The notes beneath the pieces are model-generated. The model made no database searches. It was not told where the DNA came from and was given only the letters and a program-made list of their open reading frames with translations. Position numbers and translations under genes: made by a program. A stretch of 64,000 nt of DNA from Arion vulgaris (Eukaryota; Mollusca; Gastropoda; Stylommatophora; Arionidae): assembly GCA_020796225.1 (NCBI GenBank), contig CM036753.1, positions 79,071,441-79,135,440 of the forward strand, given 5' to 3'. Shown piece after piece: positions 30,741 through 42,905 of this stretch (positions are counted from its first letter, which is position 1; each line of letters opens with the position of its first letter).

Positions 30741-31655
30741 AAATATTATATCAGAATAATATAACAATCCTGTTATTTATATAATATCTCCTTATTAAAA
30801 TATATTATATGTACTGAAGCCTGTAATAATTCAAGCATTGTGTCTTCGATTATTTCTGGGGCTAGTTTACAAGTGCCTACATTGCGACCTCTGACCTTTG
30901 ATCGCTGCAATGATATTGCCAAAACAATGTCATTTTCATTCGCCGGAAGATATATTCATTCTTACGAAGCCAAACTACTTCTCAGATAAACGAGGACTCT
31001 AGCTCAAATAGTTCGTTTAATTGTCGATTGAATCCACAATTTTATATAAAAATAGTATAAAATTATAGAAAGTAATGGTGTTAAATAACAAACCTTCTTA
31101 TAATAATATTAGTGTTATGAAATTGGCCCTTGCATTAACACATCTACTCTACAGCAATAAATGAAACGAAATTCCTGACCTTTGAGTCTGGTTCCCCTGT
31201 ACGTCCGCTCCGTGAACTAATACCGGTCGACTGACGTTACTTGATCTAGACTTATGTACATAAAACTACTTGGATTCTCCGAAAGGAGTTAATTCTTATT
31301 TTTCATGTTTGTTGGCCTACACGCTCTGATATAACCAATAAAAGGTTCGCCTTAGGTTGAAAGAGCGTGCCTCGGCTTAAAGAGGCTTTAATCCCCTACT
31401 AAACAAACAAACAAAACTTGATCTAGTTTAGTTAATTTACCCTTTTTAATGGCGAAACACGTAATGACAAAATACAGCAACGTTTCGACCAACAAGGCCA
31501 TTATGAAGCAAATGAAAAACAGGAGTGACGAATTAAAAAAACAACTAACATATGGACGACTACATACGGAGACATAATGGCAATATGTTTACGATGCCCT
31601 GATCTTTCACAAGTTCCTGGTTTGTTGTCATGCGGGTGCCGTATTTTCAATTTTC
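30741..31655. other. Unannotated interior of the hAT-like element
   Basis: AT-rich; a possible small retroposon end at about 31310-31416 finishes in an (AAAC)n run. No transposase domain recognised. Confidence 0.35.
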
Positions 31656-31659
31656 GTTC

Positions 31660-31832
31660 CAGACAAGTTAAAAAAAAAATATTCTCTAGGCGCTCTTGTC
31701 ATTTGATGTGTTCGAAATATTTAATCGTCCTTGATTTTATATTATTTAATAGCCAACTCTCTTTAGTATCAAGCTGTTGCAGAACAGAAGCGTTTGTTCT
31801 TTTCCTAAACGGGGTAATGGGGTCTAACGCAC
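31660..31832 (-). pseudogene. LINE-B fragment inside the hAT-like element
   Basis: The minus strand carries the ASVLQQLDTKESWLLNNIK-like region and the KYFEHIK-like box of the LINE-B subfamily also present at 37825-38265. It adjoins Rep-L directly. Confidence 0.65.
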
Positions 31833-31839
31833 ATATAGA

Positions 31840-33130
31840 CAACGTCGTGCCAGGATTAGTGAGCTGGCACTAACCGAGATCCTACCCCACCTCCACATGG
31901 TGACCCTGGAAACAGACAACTGTTCTTATCTGGCTTAGCGCGTAGGGATCGAGGGAGAGCTATTCTGGTATAAGTAGTGATGCAGACGCAGTTACATTGG
32001 ATGAGATCCGCACACAACACAGAGGAGCAGAATCCTAAAGTGACTATTAATGTACATCTCTCCCGACCGATGGGAAAAGCTGAACAAATAAACATAAAGG
32101 GATGAAGGGTGCATCCAGAGAAGAGACTGGGCCCATATCGGGCGAAATTCGGAGCCACGAGGTGGGAGCTCAAATTGAATTGCGTGCCATGACAGTATTG
32201 AGGCATGGTAAATGTGATTACGGTGAGAAAACAGATAAACACGGTGAGTAGGCACCAAGGTAGAGCGAACACGCACACGGACGATAGACAGGGGAGCCCA
32301 TCGGTGGGGACAGACATGCACGGTGCTGATGATAGAGCGACAAAAAGGCGTGGCAAACGTAGGGGTGAGCGGCAACCCAATAGTGTAGAACAACTGGAAA
32401 GCCCAGAAGAGACTTGAATCCAGTGCAAAAGTTCCTACCAAATGGTGATAAACTGTGCACTGTGTACAGTGAGATAGAAATGAGTAACGTATCGTCCAGT
32501 AAAACAATATGAGCACAAGTGACGGGTAAAAAAGGGACGGGCCCAGTCGGTGGACGAGGGCACAAGCAGAAATGGGCGAATGAGCACCAAAAAGAAACGC
32601 GAGGTGGCGAGCGTCGAAGATGGGGTCTCCATCCAGAGAGCAATAACCGCGTTTCCCTCGCAGATAACTACTACTGCCGTGTGGTTGATTGGGGACAATC
32701 AAAGTCTAGTGGAGCAAACCGTACACAAAACTGGACGGCAGGCAAACCAAGCAGTCCAAAAAAGACTGGTAAACTGGGCAGATGACGCAGCCCGGAAGGA
32801 AGGTTGTCTAAGGGTAGCTACCCTAAAGAAAATAGCAACCTGCTGCCTTGCAGGTTGGCTGGGGACAGTCCGAGGTGACGGAGTGCAAACCCAGTAAACG
32901 CTGGCTAAGACTGGACACATTGCCGAAGGATAAGCACCAGGGCTCCAAATGGCGCTTAAGGTATGACAAAATACACCCATGCTAATGCTGCATGAATCAG
33001 ATTTCCACATGAAAGCAGAATTATGGAGAAATCTGGTACATCAGTCTAAGCGGTGATCGCGCGCTAGAGAGAGAGGGAAATGAAGAGAGAGAGAGTGGAG
33101 AGAGAGGGGAGAGAGAGAGAGAGGGAGAAA
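31840..33130 (+). repeat. Rep-L copy 1, GC-rich dispersed element with (GA)n tail
   Basis: About 1.3 kb, much richer in G/C than its surroundings, homologous over most of its length to 62190-63540. Landmarks in order: CCACCTCCACATGGTGACC, GTGACTATTAATG, GGGCGAAATTCGGAGCC, CTAGTGGAGC, CCCAGTAAACGCTGGC, GAAGGATAAGCACCAG, CATGAATCAGATTTCCACAT and a (GA)n tail. The last 200 bp match the SINE-G 3' half. No reverse transcriptase or other domain could be read. Retroposon-like but unclassified. Confidence 0.75.
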
Positions 33131-33236
33131 GGGGTAATAACTTCCCGGAATAGACAAGAAATAGTAAATACTTCAAAAACCCAAATTTTTCCGAAATTTG
33201 TGCCGGGCCCACCAAAAAAATGATCACGAGCTGCCA

Positions 33237-33340
<104 letters not shown>

Positions 33341-33364
33341 AAAATGTGTTTGAGGTAAGCTGAG

Positions 33365-33745
33365 CTGGAGCCAACTCTAACATTGGACTGCATAACTGTC
33401 CGGGAAGCCCTGACCTAGTTTGAGTTTGGGGCTGAATTTATTTATGTTTAATAGAAAACTTCAAGCTTTTTGCAATTTTACTCCATTCTATGAGTCTATG
33501 GTTATTTATTGATAAAAAAATTCATAATACTGATATTTATTACTGTCAAACTCAACGTGTTGCATAATATAACCTTGATTTGGCATGTTGTGTTGATTTT
33601 AAAATAAATTCGTCTATATACAACAATACTGGAATGCGAGGTCGCGACGGTTGTTGTCTTATTTTGCTATAATTTTACCTGAGGTCCCTGGCCGTATGAG
33701 TTTATAGTAGGCTGTGGCTGAGTACATACCCGAGCACTAAGTCTT
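33365..33745 (+). repeat. Dispersed repeat K, copy 2
   Basis: Inverted partner of 2680-3080, with CCTGACCTAGTTTGAG, TATGAGTCTATGGTTATT, TGTTGATTTTAAAATAAATT and ACTGGAATGCGAGGTC. Confidence 0.6.
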
Positions 33746-33904
33746 TTTCTAGTGCAGTACAAATACACGTCACTTCCGTGACGTATTGCATTGATTGTTT
33801 TTCTATCCAATTGTCTTCGGCAATCAGAAGTCACTTGATAGTTGTTAACACTCGGGATGACCTATTGATATTTTAAAATTTGATTTCAATGACCAGCCGT
33901 TCTA

Positions 33905-34025
33905 GTTTAAGGACATATTATAAAGTAGTTTTGTTATGCTAATCAAGAAACTGGAAAATAGTTTTGTTATGCTAAAACCGAAACTGGAAAGTAGTTTTGT
34001 TATGTTAAACCAGAAACTGGAAAGA
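33905..34025. repeat. 38-bp minisatellite, three copies
   Basis: AAGTAGTTTTGTTATGCTAA followed by CCAGAAACTGGAAA-like sequence, three times, immediately upstream of the 33-bp array. Confidence 0.9.
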
Positions 34026-34039
34026 TCAGTACAAAATTG

Positions 34040-34512
34040 TTGGAAATAACGTAATGGGGTGTGCGTGTGTGTTGGAAATAATGTAATGGGGTGTGTTGAA
34101 ATAAGTAATGGGGTGTGCGTGTGTGTGGAAATAATGTAATGGGGTGTGGTGTGTGTTGGAAATAATGTAATGGGGGTGTGCGTGTGTGTTGGAAATAATG
34201 TAACGGGGGTGTGGGTGTGTGTTGGAAATAATGTAACGGGGGTGTGGGTGTGTGTTGGAAATAATGTAATGGGGGTGTGGCTGTGTGTTGGAAATAATGT
34301 AACGGGGGTGTGGGTGTGTGTTGGAAATAATGTAATGGGGGTGTGGCTGTGTGTTGGAAATAATGTATGGGGGTGTGCTGTGTGTTGGAAATAATGTAAC
34401 GGAGGTGGGTGTGTGTTGGAAATAATGTAACGGGGTGTGGTGTGTGTTGGAAATAATGTAATGGGGTGTGGCTGTGTGTTGGAAATAATGTAATGGGGGT
34501 GTGGGTGTGTGT
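34040..34512. repeat. 33-bp minisatellite interrupted by SINE-A
   Basis: About 14 copies of GGAAATAATGTAATGGGGGT plus GTGGGTGTGTGTT. The unit is 11 codons without stops, giving long artificial frames on both strands. Part of one more unit (GTAATGCGGGTGT) lies beyond the SINE-A at 34965-34977, so the SINE entered the last unit. Confidence 0.93.
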
Positions 34513-34514
34513 TG

Positions 34515-34965
34515 TGGGTCTCTGTGGCGTAGAGGCTGGGTACTCGTCTCTCATGCACAGGTACAAGGTTTGCTCCATCGTGGAGCCTTCTGGATATTTT
34601 TTCAGAGATCCCTGATCTCAATGTTCCTAGTTCCTAGATCAAGTTCCTAGTTCTATCGAAGACGGACAATAACACGTAGGTCCCGTGTGCACTTTAAGCA
34701 CGTAAAAGAACAATTAGCCGTTTAAAATCGAGAAGAGCAGGCTTTATAGCCACTGTCTGGATAAAATTCATTAGAAAAGATTAAAAATAAAATTGCTACA
34801 AAAATATCTTCAGCATCTTTAAAATTTCATCGGAGACCCTCGCCGGTACTACAGAGTTTGTGTACTGCAGCTGAGATCTCCCTATGTAAGAAAGAGATCG
34901 GAGCACACATGGTTACTCACTGATGTGCAATGATGATCGTCCTATCATTCAATCAATCAATCAGT
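34515..34965 (+). mobile_element. SINE-A copy, full length, inside the 33-bp array
   Basis: A box TGGCGTAGAGG, B-box-like AGGTTTGCTCC, the usual SINE-A body and CAATGATGATCGTCCTATCA with an (ATCA)n tail. Array sequence on both sides (TAATGGGGGTGT left, TAATGCGGGTGT right) could be the target duplication. Confidence 0.88.
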
Positions 34966-35094
34966 AATGCGGGTGTAATATTTAGTGTGGATTTTTGTTT
35001 CAGCACGGCACGCAACTAGCTGCTTAATTCTGCATCTGTTTCTAGGATTAAAATACTGTTTTCTATCAGATATTTATATTGTATATATTCCTCT

Positions 35095-35560
35095 CGCACT
35101 GGTATTCGTAACATAGGACTTGTAAGGAATTTCTCAATAGCTCTCTACCCTGAGCAACTCTCTTAATCTCTTCTATAGAACTGAGTTCGATATTTCTCGC
35201 CTCACTTCATTTAGGTTTCTCTAGGCATCCTTTCTTTCTTGAACCATTTACCTACCACTTCAGTGCCTACTTATGATTCTTTGATTATTTCTTCTCAGAG
35301 TATGTCCAACATATTTCCATCTTTTCTTTCTTATAACAATTGTTTTTAGCTCTTTACCAGATATTTCATTATTTCTCCTCAATTCGTCCGAATTTATATT
35401 CATTATATTTCGCAGACATCTATTTTCAAATGCATTCAAGTTGATTTCTATATCATTAGTCATTCTCCAACTCTCGCTGGCATATGTTAGGATTGATACA
35501 CCATTCGAAATAAAAATGTGTAATTTATTTTTGAAACTAAATAACTGGCAGTTCCATATT
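35095..35560 (-). pseudogene. LINE-A 3' fragment
   Basis: The minus strand frame 35260-35463 reads IEINLNAFENRCLRNIMNIN, then VIRKKRWKYVGHTLRRNNQR. Downstream, in other frames, come the LKRT and ARNIELSSIEEI-like blocks and a GTGCGAGAGGAAT 3' end. It is close to 45255-45760. It lacks the palm domain. Confidence 0.8.
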
Positions 35561-36500
35561 TTATTTAGACTTTAAAAGTTCATGTTGCCTCGACAATACG
35601 TATCAATATCTTCAGTGCAATCAAAACTATTCCCAGATAGTTGAACTGAGATTTATATTATCATTTGTTAACAGTGATCTGAACGGTGACTAATGAGACA
35701 CGCAGACGGCTCCATCTACCCACGTTGCAGCCGATCAAGAAATACACTGACCAAGACTACACTTAACAATTTTACAGATAGCCTTGACAACAGATTCGTC
35801 TGGCTAACGTTACAAAGAACGACGTGATCTCCTCTGTAACCAGGCCCGTGTGAGACCTAAGTATGTCTGCTGGGAAGACATTAACCCTTATATCTCTAGT
35901 ATACCTTCAAAGTTTTAAGAAAGGAGTCAAGTTCCTCTCTGAAATAAATGTTTGCCCAGCTAATAGCTTTTGACCTTTGATCACATTTTGCAAGAAAATG
36001 CTGGAAAGCTATACTCCTAAAATTCCTTACTTTTCATTTTTTTTAAAACCACTTTAAAATGGTAGAGAAAATTGGCAAGAAGTCCGGCACAAAGAAATAA
36101 ATAAGTGAAACTTAATTACTGCAAACAACAAAGATGACTAGTCGTTATATAAAAAAACAGGTAAATAGTTGTATAAGTAAATTGACATTAGCTTTGAAGA
36201 AATCCAATCAGAATTTTCTTGGTCTTTAGTCTGCTGTTTTTACTGCGGAGGTACAAAAATATAAATATTTAGAATAAAAACGAGGCATGTGATGGAAATA
36301 AACATGTCAATACTGGGAGATTCTAAGCAGAAAGGGAAGATCACACAAACACATTAGAAAGGTTATCTTCTGGAAACGAATAGAAGCAATTTTACATTTC
36401 TATATAAATAAAAATAACACATTTTGGTGTAATGTCATTGTTCATACAGCGTAATTGTATATACGTAATGAATATGTAAAATAAAACTACGCTACAATTG
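35561..36500. other. Unannotated stretch
   Basis: No repeat family or coding signal recognised. Confidence 0.35.
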
Positions 36501-36504
36501 AATT

Positions 36505-36870
36505 CTGAAATGTTAGAACAACGACCACTGATTCAAAATCAACCCAAATTGCTGAGGAAATGAAGCAATAAGAGCTGAATCTATTGGTGTTAAATGAGGT
36601 GAGATGGCCTGGAACATATAAAAGAGTGATTAGCGAATTCATTTTCTTTTATTTAGAGATAGATGATGGTAAGCATATGGAAGGAGTGAGTATAATAATG
36701 ATATCTAGAGTAGCAAAGAACATGTTAAAAAATGGTGAGCCATCTCGAGTTGTAAGGTTTTATTCACCAACTAACGAGACCAAAGATGATAAAAACATGT
36801 TTCATGAGCAGATGCAAGATGAAATTAACAAGACCCCAAACACGATATGTTACTAGTAGAGTGCGACTTT
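36505..36870 (+). pseudogene. LINE endonuclease fragment
   Basis: The plus strand encodes, after a stop, LLVLNEVRWPGTYKRVI, then KHMEGVSIIMISRVAKNMLK, VVRFYSPTNETKDDKNMFHE and QMQDEINK. This is the first half of a LINE APE-type endonuclease: EVRW carries the catalytic Glu, and YSPTNE corresponds to the YAPTND strand. It ends before the GDxN and SDHH boxes. It is a different, more diverged family than the element at 17770. Confidence 0.8.
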
Positions 36871-37820
36871 AATTTATTATAGGATAAAATACATTATTTC
36901 ATAAATTCATATAATTATACTGTAAAACTCCATCTCCGTGGCCAACATACATTTTACTGTTTTTTTAAATATTGTTCATGACCAGCATCCACATATATTT
37001 GTATATATATATATGCCTGTATTGGCTACACTGATATACTCTATTTTTGACTTCAATAAACAATGTCGTGTTGCATATAATACACCATATATTTTGTAAT
37101 CATTATTTGCCATAACTATCTTATTCTTTTTGTCTTGTATATCTACTATATGATGTTTTCAGAGTGCCGAGATATTGAAATTAACGTAGTTGTCTTAAGC
37201 TCATCCCATTTACTTTGATGGTGAATTTCGATGGAGAACGCCTGATTTTATTTTAGAGTATCACAATTTCTGTAGTTTTGCTATTCAGACTTGTAACGTT
37301 AGCCAGTAAGCTAAGGGAACTGTATGTATGCAAACCTTTCGCAATCTGATAAAAGAATCGAAATACATATGCCATCTGCGATTTGCACAGTGATATTCAT
37401 TATGGTAACTAACAAGCTGACCAACCAACCAACCAACCAACCAACCAACCACTCAACTAATTAACTAACTGCAAGTGAGAAGATCAGTTTGTTTTATTTT
37501 TTTTATTTTTCCCACTCGTTTGCTATGAATTTAGGCGTAGTTTGGACGCCTAATATGGCGCCTCTGAGTGATTATTGCAGTAAGGCTTGCTTTCATTATC
37601 GTTAGTATATATCGCCATTCAACTGAGCCTTACTCTTGACTTCCGAGATAATGTAGTTTAGATTACCCCAAGTAAAAGATTATGTTTTCCTCATAACGCA
37701 TACCGTGTTCACAAGGAATATTTTTAGCTTAAGGTGGGCTCGAACCCTGAAATTTCTACAACGCATTGTGTTATTAACTTTGCTATCGGTGACTACAGGT
37801 TTGTTGTGTTGATCTTTTTC
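36871..37820. other. Mostly unannotated, with (ACCA)n and a tRNA-like match
   Basis: A (CCAA)n run lies at 37423-37450. On the minus strand near 37735-37795, GGGTTCGAGCCC (a perfect B-box match) follows CACCGATAGCAAAGTTAATA, an A-box-like string, suggesting an old tRNA-derived SINE. Nothing else recognised. Confidence 0.4.
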
Positions 37821-37824
37821 TCTT

Positions 37825-38265
37825 CATAACATCATCATCTTCAAGTAGCGTGTCCCTTCCGGAACTTGGCTCCCATGATAACTGTCCTGAAAAACTCGCT
37901 GTTCTGTGCAAGTTGACCGACGTCAGCAATAGTCATTCTCAGATCACCAATGACATCTTGCAACATCGTCTTCTATGTCTTTCTCTCATTCTTCTTCCAG
38001 GCACCATTCTCTCCAAAATTATTTTCTCTAGGCACTCATGTTGTCTTATGTGTACGAAATATTTAATTTTCCTTGTTTTTATGTTCTTTAATAGCCAACT
38101 CTTTCTAATATCAAGCTGTTGCAGAACAGAAGCATTTGTTCTTTTCTCTGTTAATGGTATTCTAAATATTTTTCTGTAGCATGTGCATACAAAGGCATTA
38201 ATGATCTTCTTCGCCGCTTTGTCAATGGTCCACGTTTCACAATAATACGTTCTCTTCATTAGGTT
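37825..38265 (-). pseudogene. LINE-B 3' fragment
   Basis: The minus frame 37939-38259 reads YCETWTIDKAAKKIINAF, CYRKIFRIPLTEKRTNASVL, IRKSWLLKNIKTRKIKYF, VHIRQHECLEKIILERMVPG. This is the region after the palm to the C-terminal box; the 3' untranslated end (CTACTTGAAG on the minus strand) is near 37845. The nearest relative is 50896-51348. Confidence 0.85.
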
Positions 38266-39400
38266 AGTGAATTAGTGACACTTTTATATCTACACTGTGG
38301 CAGTAGTAATATTTAATACTGCAACCATGTACAAACATCTGTCCCTTTTTATCTTATCTTTCTCATGAGAATAATGATTATTGCATCGAACCCCAGATTT
38401 CTGGTCCAGTTAGATGTCAGTTAAGGAAACACACAAAAAACTACACCAGAAGATTAAGCAATTTAAGAGATAACATGTCATGCATGAGAAGCAAATGACA
38501 TGTGAGAGACAGACACAAATCGAATTCAGAAATGAAGAGCAAGATAACATAATTAGACAAAAATGTGTGGATGTAAAATAAATTAATTCAAAACTAAAAA
38601 ATACAGTTTTAAGGAAAAATACTGAGTAATTATTACGGAAAAGAAGGGTAGCAGGATATGTGAGCAAAGTGAAGTATTTTAGTAAACAAATACAATATCG
38701 AGACATTTATTAAAAAGGTGGATCTAAATGCGAATAATCATTTTCAACGGGTTTTCTGTATGGTTCCGTCTCTCTCGGTCAAAAAGAACATGAAGAGTTT
38801 AGCACAATGCATGAACTATTTAGCTTTAGCATTAATCATAGAGATCTCATGGCGAAAAGGAGATCCAGATTCGAACTCACACTCATCTGAACGCAAGGCA
38901 CACGTACTATGCATAACTTAATTTATACGGAAATCTACTTAAACGTTAGAACATAATTTTCAATTAAAAAAACTAACATAACTGCGAATTTATGTTCTTT
39001 ATGTGTACTTCTGTGATCAATTTCCTATGCTGAAAGGTCTGAAGACGGAGATGTGCTGCTCCCATGAGTTCAGTTGGCAGGATAACATAATTTGAATATG
39101 TAGCAGTAAATGCTACAATGTACTATGACAGAATAGTTCTTTAGATTTCTGAAGGATTGAAGGAAAGACTTGACATGTACCAATGAAGTTATTCCAATGT
39201 TGTGTGAGCTACAGTACCGCTAAATTTTACAATTTAAAAGATTAACTCCATCCGACCTTGTCTTATTTTCCAAAAATATGCAGTAAAATACACACTTCGT
39301 GTTGCTTACGATTTTTTCTGTATCGACTCAGTGGACTATAGCTACTGACTATCACTAAGTGTGAAGACTTGTTTGATTTATCGGATTATATATTACAAAT
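38266..39400. other. Unannotated stretch
   Basis: No repeat or gene recognised; a B-box-like AGATTCGAACTCAC near 38867 lacks a matching A box. Confidence 0.35.
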
Positions 39401-39404
39401 ACGT

Positions 39405-39856
39405 ATACCAAAGTGTTTTTACTTCTTACTTACTTATCATTTTACTTTCTTTATATTTGTTTGTTTGTTTGTACCTTGATTGGGACCTATAGATTACATT
39501 TTTCTGTTATCGTGATATAGATGCTTACTTTGCTGACTTTTTGAGAATATTCAAATGAACTGAATAACTTCTTACTACTTATCATTTTACTTTCTTTATA
39601 TTTGTTTGTTTGTTTGTACCTTGATTGGGACCTATAGATCGAAACATTCTTTCTTTTATCATGATAAGGATGTTTCTTTGCTGACTTAGAGAAGTATCTG
39701 ACTGAATAAACTTCTTACGTACTTATCATTTTACTTTCTTTATATTTGTTTGTTTGTTTGTACCTTGATTGGGACCTATAGGTCGAAACATTCTTTCTTT
39801 TATCATGATAAGGATGTTTCTTTGCTGACTTAGAGAAGTATCTGACCGAATAAACT
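39405..39856. repeat. Three-copy repeat of about 146 bp
   Basis: Units contain TACTTATCATTTTACTTTC, TTTGTTTGTTTGTACC, TTGATTGGGACCTATAG and TCTTTGCTGACTT. The second and third copies are closest. The array stops at the truncated head of a SINE-D. Confidence 0.9.
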
Positions 39857-39990
39857 CGAGCGCTGCTCCTATGCGGGAGACGCGGGTTCAATTCACGGTA
39901 AGGTCAAGAATTTTTTTCTCTTGTGGGCATAAATGAAAAATCCTAACCTGAATAGCTTTGCGGTGACTGAAATAGCCATGTGGCAATTAA
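39857..39990 (+). mobile_element. SINE-D copy
   Basis: GAGCGCTGCTCCTATGCGGG, B box CGGGTTCAATTCACGG, then GTGGGCATAAATGAAAAATC, CTAACCTGAATAGC and TAGCCATGTGGCAATTAAAT. The first bases of the tRNA-like head are missing at the junction with the 146-bp array. Confidence 0.75.
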
Positions 39991-40630
39991 ATTCATCAGG
40001 CTATCGTCCCATCTGTCCTACACCGCCCTAAAAAGCAGTACTACAATATACCTGTTCCTGTATTTAGCGCCTGTTCGTTCAATTTTAGCGCAGCAATCTA
40101 TCCCGGATCATTTTGATATGATTGCTTCCGACATATGGAATCTGGTTATCGTTGGTTCGCTAGTGGAATAGTCTAGACTGAGGATTAAAGGTAGCTTATC
40201 TTGGCTGCTGCTAAGCTTTGTTCATCTTGAATTTGTTACTACACCAAGAGCAAGAAGGACGATTTAAAAAAATGAAACCAGCGTCTCAACTCACCCGACT
40301 ACTCGGCACTTCACAACACATGCAACAAAATTATATATTTTGTAATATAAGTTTCACGTGCGTGTTTGTGCTAATAAAAAGATTTCTAATGCAAAACTAT
40401 ATAATTTTGACAGTTTGTTCTTACATGAGTTTGTAGATAAACGTGACTATCTTAAACTTGTTATATGGTTTAATTAAATAGCAAAATGTTAACTAAGTAA
40501 GTTTTAAAATAGATATATCTTGTATCGTCAATGTGTGCCAAATTATTGTCATTGAAAAGCCTTATGAAAGGTAATCATTGAAACCCCAAAGAATTTCCCA
40601 ATTTGAACCGCAAAAATAATTGCAGTTTTC
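39991..40630. other. Unannotated stretch
   Basis: No repeat or gene recognised. Confidence 0.35.
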
Positions 40631-40638
40631 AAAGGACA

Positions 40639-40837
40639 TTTTTTTTTTTTTTTTTTGGATCCAGAAGCACTTCAGCTCTTAGGCTCGGTGCCATGGACAT
40701 CGTAACCCTTCGGTTCGGTGCCACGAACACCGTAATCTGGAGAACCTGTGGCTTTTCTGCCAGCCCACGGAATTGAGTCCGTACTCACAGGGAGCTTGTC
40801 ACCCGTCGTCCAACGCGCTACGAACACGCTTGCAGGC
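40639..40837 (-). mobile_element. SINE-C copy, reversed
   Basis: Starts with an 18-base T run (the A tail on the minus strand), then TCCAGAAGCACTTCAGCTC, CATCGTAACCCTTCGGTTC, GGAATTGAGTCC (B box, one change), CCAACGCGCTACGAACACGC (A box). Same family as 13754 and 15375. Flanking GGACATTT / GGACAAAT may be a worn target duplication. Confidence 0.9.
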
Positions 40838-41057
40838 GGACAAATGACTTTCTTTACAACAAACGTGCTATGCCACAGTTGAGTGTACGTATGCCAACAT
40901 TTAAAATTCAGGAGCAAATATAACACAAGTTAGTTCATTCCTGTTGCTGATACACTAAAGACAATTTTTTACAAATTTATATTTATGGCAACGAGACAAC
41001 TAAAGCGAAATGACGTTCTGTTGTGATTCTTGGTAACAACAACAATTTAATATAATC

Positions 41058-41640
41058 ATTGCAGAACATGCTGCAAGAAAATAATCACTACATTCAGCAA
41101 TTCAATACAGCAATTGACGATAATCCAACGAAGATCTGAAATCGTTATTAATGGAGACAAGAAACACGCAGACGATTGTGCGTGTATTTTTGTTGGTACC
41201 GTTAGTAAAGGAAGTCGCCTTAAGTATAATGGAAAATTAGTTTGAAAAGTGCGACATAATTTTGGCATCAACAGGATATCTGAGGTGCACACTTCAATGT
41301 TCTCTTTTGTTTAAACGTATCGAGGATACATATGACCCCCAACATCATTCAAGTTTAATCAGGAACTTCAAATAAAATAAACACAATTGAATGGACAAGG
41401 GGCGTAGGTCATCTAAGAATTTATGGCGATATGGAATGAGACCAGATCGCTAAATTACCGACAGTTACTGCATCAATATTTGGTTGACATGTATGCCAAG
41501 ATTGAGACTAAAAAAAGACTGCTCTCCTTCCTATTAAAAAAGAACAGTCTTGTAGATGACTTTATTCATTTGAAAGATACGATTGTAAACGATGGTAATA
41601 CAGAAAATGACAGCATGCTAATGAGTATGCCATGAACAAT
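41058..41640 (+). pseudogene. Helitron Rep/helicase-like relic
   Basis: Frame pieces match the conserved region of Helitron replicases (family knowledge): LQNMLQENNHYIQQFNTAID near 41065, EIVINGDKKHA near 41130 in another frame, IEDTYDP near 41322, then in the frame 41423-41635 LHQYLVDMYAKIETKK, and DDFIHLKDTIVNDGN. Stops and frameshifts separate the parts. The HUH catalytic motif and the helicase domain are not seen. Neither Helitron end could be located. This is the only trace of a rolling-circle transposon in the window. Confidence 0.75.
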
Positions 41641-42360
41641 GAGTAAGTAATTTTTTTCAGTCATGGAAACATCAATTACTTTTAGATTTATATCTAAAAA
41701 TGTAATGTAATAAGAACTTAAACCCCAAGCAAGACTGGGCAGCTAATAAGTACAGAATTTAATTAAATTCTTTTTTAAGTAAGAACTTGCACTACGGAAA
41801 CATTGTTTTGTGGGCTTTGTTCGAAAAAACTTAATAGTTGCACAGCAATATTCTGCTTTACCATCCATCCTCCCATCTCGTTATGTAACAATAACTGGCA
41901 TCAGACTTTTCTATTAGAATCCATACATGTATAATCATTATACATTTGATCTTTATTAATATTATTTACCGTCTGTTGTTATAATAGCAATGACGTGTGC
42001 GAATGAGAAATTGAACAATTGCACCGACAACTATTGTCCTTTCTTTCTTTTTCAAGTTCTCTTCCACTGGTCTTATAATTCAACATAAACATTTAAAAAA
42101 AAATTGTAGTGACTCATCCCAGACTCGTATTCTTGCAATGATACATTTTCTAAGAATTACATTTCTGTATGTATAAATAATTGACATGTTATTTAGCTAG
42201 ATAGTATTTTTTTCTGGTATTTTGTTTTGTTTTTGGTATCGCAGTCCACACATTTTTGTTCTTTATTTTGAATTGCACGATGTACAAGCAGAACTTTTGC
42301 TTGAGAGTAAGATAGTAGAGTAAGAAGTGTGTTCAATCAGTCAGACTCTAAAACCATTTC
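41641..42360. other. Unannotated AT-rich stretch
   Basis: No recognisable repeat or gene. It could hold the remainder of the Helitron, but no domain is readable. Confidence 0.35.
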
Positions 42361-42364
42361 AACA

Positions 42365-42445
42365 TTTGCTTGAGGAGAATGAGCACCTATGGGTCTTCCC
42401 CGTGTAATTTGACGTCAATTCAGTAATCAATAACCAATAGTCGTT
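42365..42445 (+). repeat. Short dispersed repeat, copy 2
   Basis: Shares GAGCACCTATGGGTCT and the TGACGTCAATTCAGTAA pattern with 11485-11560. Confidence 0.5.
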
Positions 42446-42814
42446 GTGATCTATGGGACAGCAGAAGTTAGTCTTAGGAACAGGCTGGACCTATGTTCCT
42501 GGATAATTAATGCCCTTTGATATCATGTTTATTTACATAAATTTGGTCGAACACAACTGAATTAACACAATGAAACTTATCGTTACAACAATTCTGATTA
42601 AAGTAAGTATTAAATAATGTTCTGTGTGGTGCTTCTTATAAAGAGTGGCGTTTTCTTTTTTACAAGAATGAGACTTAAGAATACTGATACTTCAATACGT
42701 GTAAGCAAGATTAAATCTTCAAATATACTTCGTTTTTAATTTGTCTCTTTTATTATGTAACACTTTATTTCTTATTCATTCCATCTATCTATTGTATAAT
42801 ATCTTTCCCCAGGA
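42446..42814. other. Unannotated AT-rich stretch
   Basis: No repeat family or gene recognised between the short dispersed repeat and the LINE-F 3' fragment. Confidence 0.3.
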
Positions 42815-42905
42815 GGATGATGGAATTGGTTGTCGACTCTTGGCATTAAGCGTAGGGGTGGAAGCTTTAATTTGGGTTCCAGGGTCAGATAAACATTCTA
42901 ACTGT
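42815..42905 (-). pseudogene. LINE-F 3' terminal fragment
   Basis: GTTGTCGACTCTTGGCATTA, AGCGTAGGGGTGG and AAGCTTTAATTTGGGTTC match 24805-24870, the 3' end of LINE-F. No protein block is included. Confidence 0.6.

Noticed and set aside
31992..32702. 236-codon minus frame in Rep-L as a host gene
   Set aside because: It is not conserved in phase in the second Rep-L copy, overlaps frames on both strands, and shows no domain; long frames are expected in GC-rich DNA.
33902..34621. A 239-codon minus frame rich in His/Thr/Pro with PTHTHTP repeats
   Set aside because: Translation of the 33-bp minisatellite running into SINE-A; not a protein gene.
37735..37800. tRNA gene on the minus strand (perfect GGGTTCGAGCCC)
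   Set aside because: The stems do not pair convincingly; treated as an old SINE trace.
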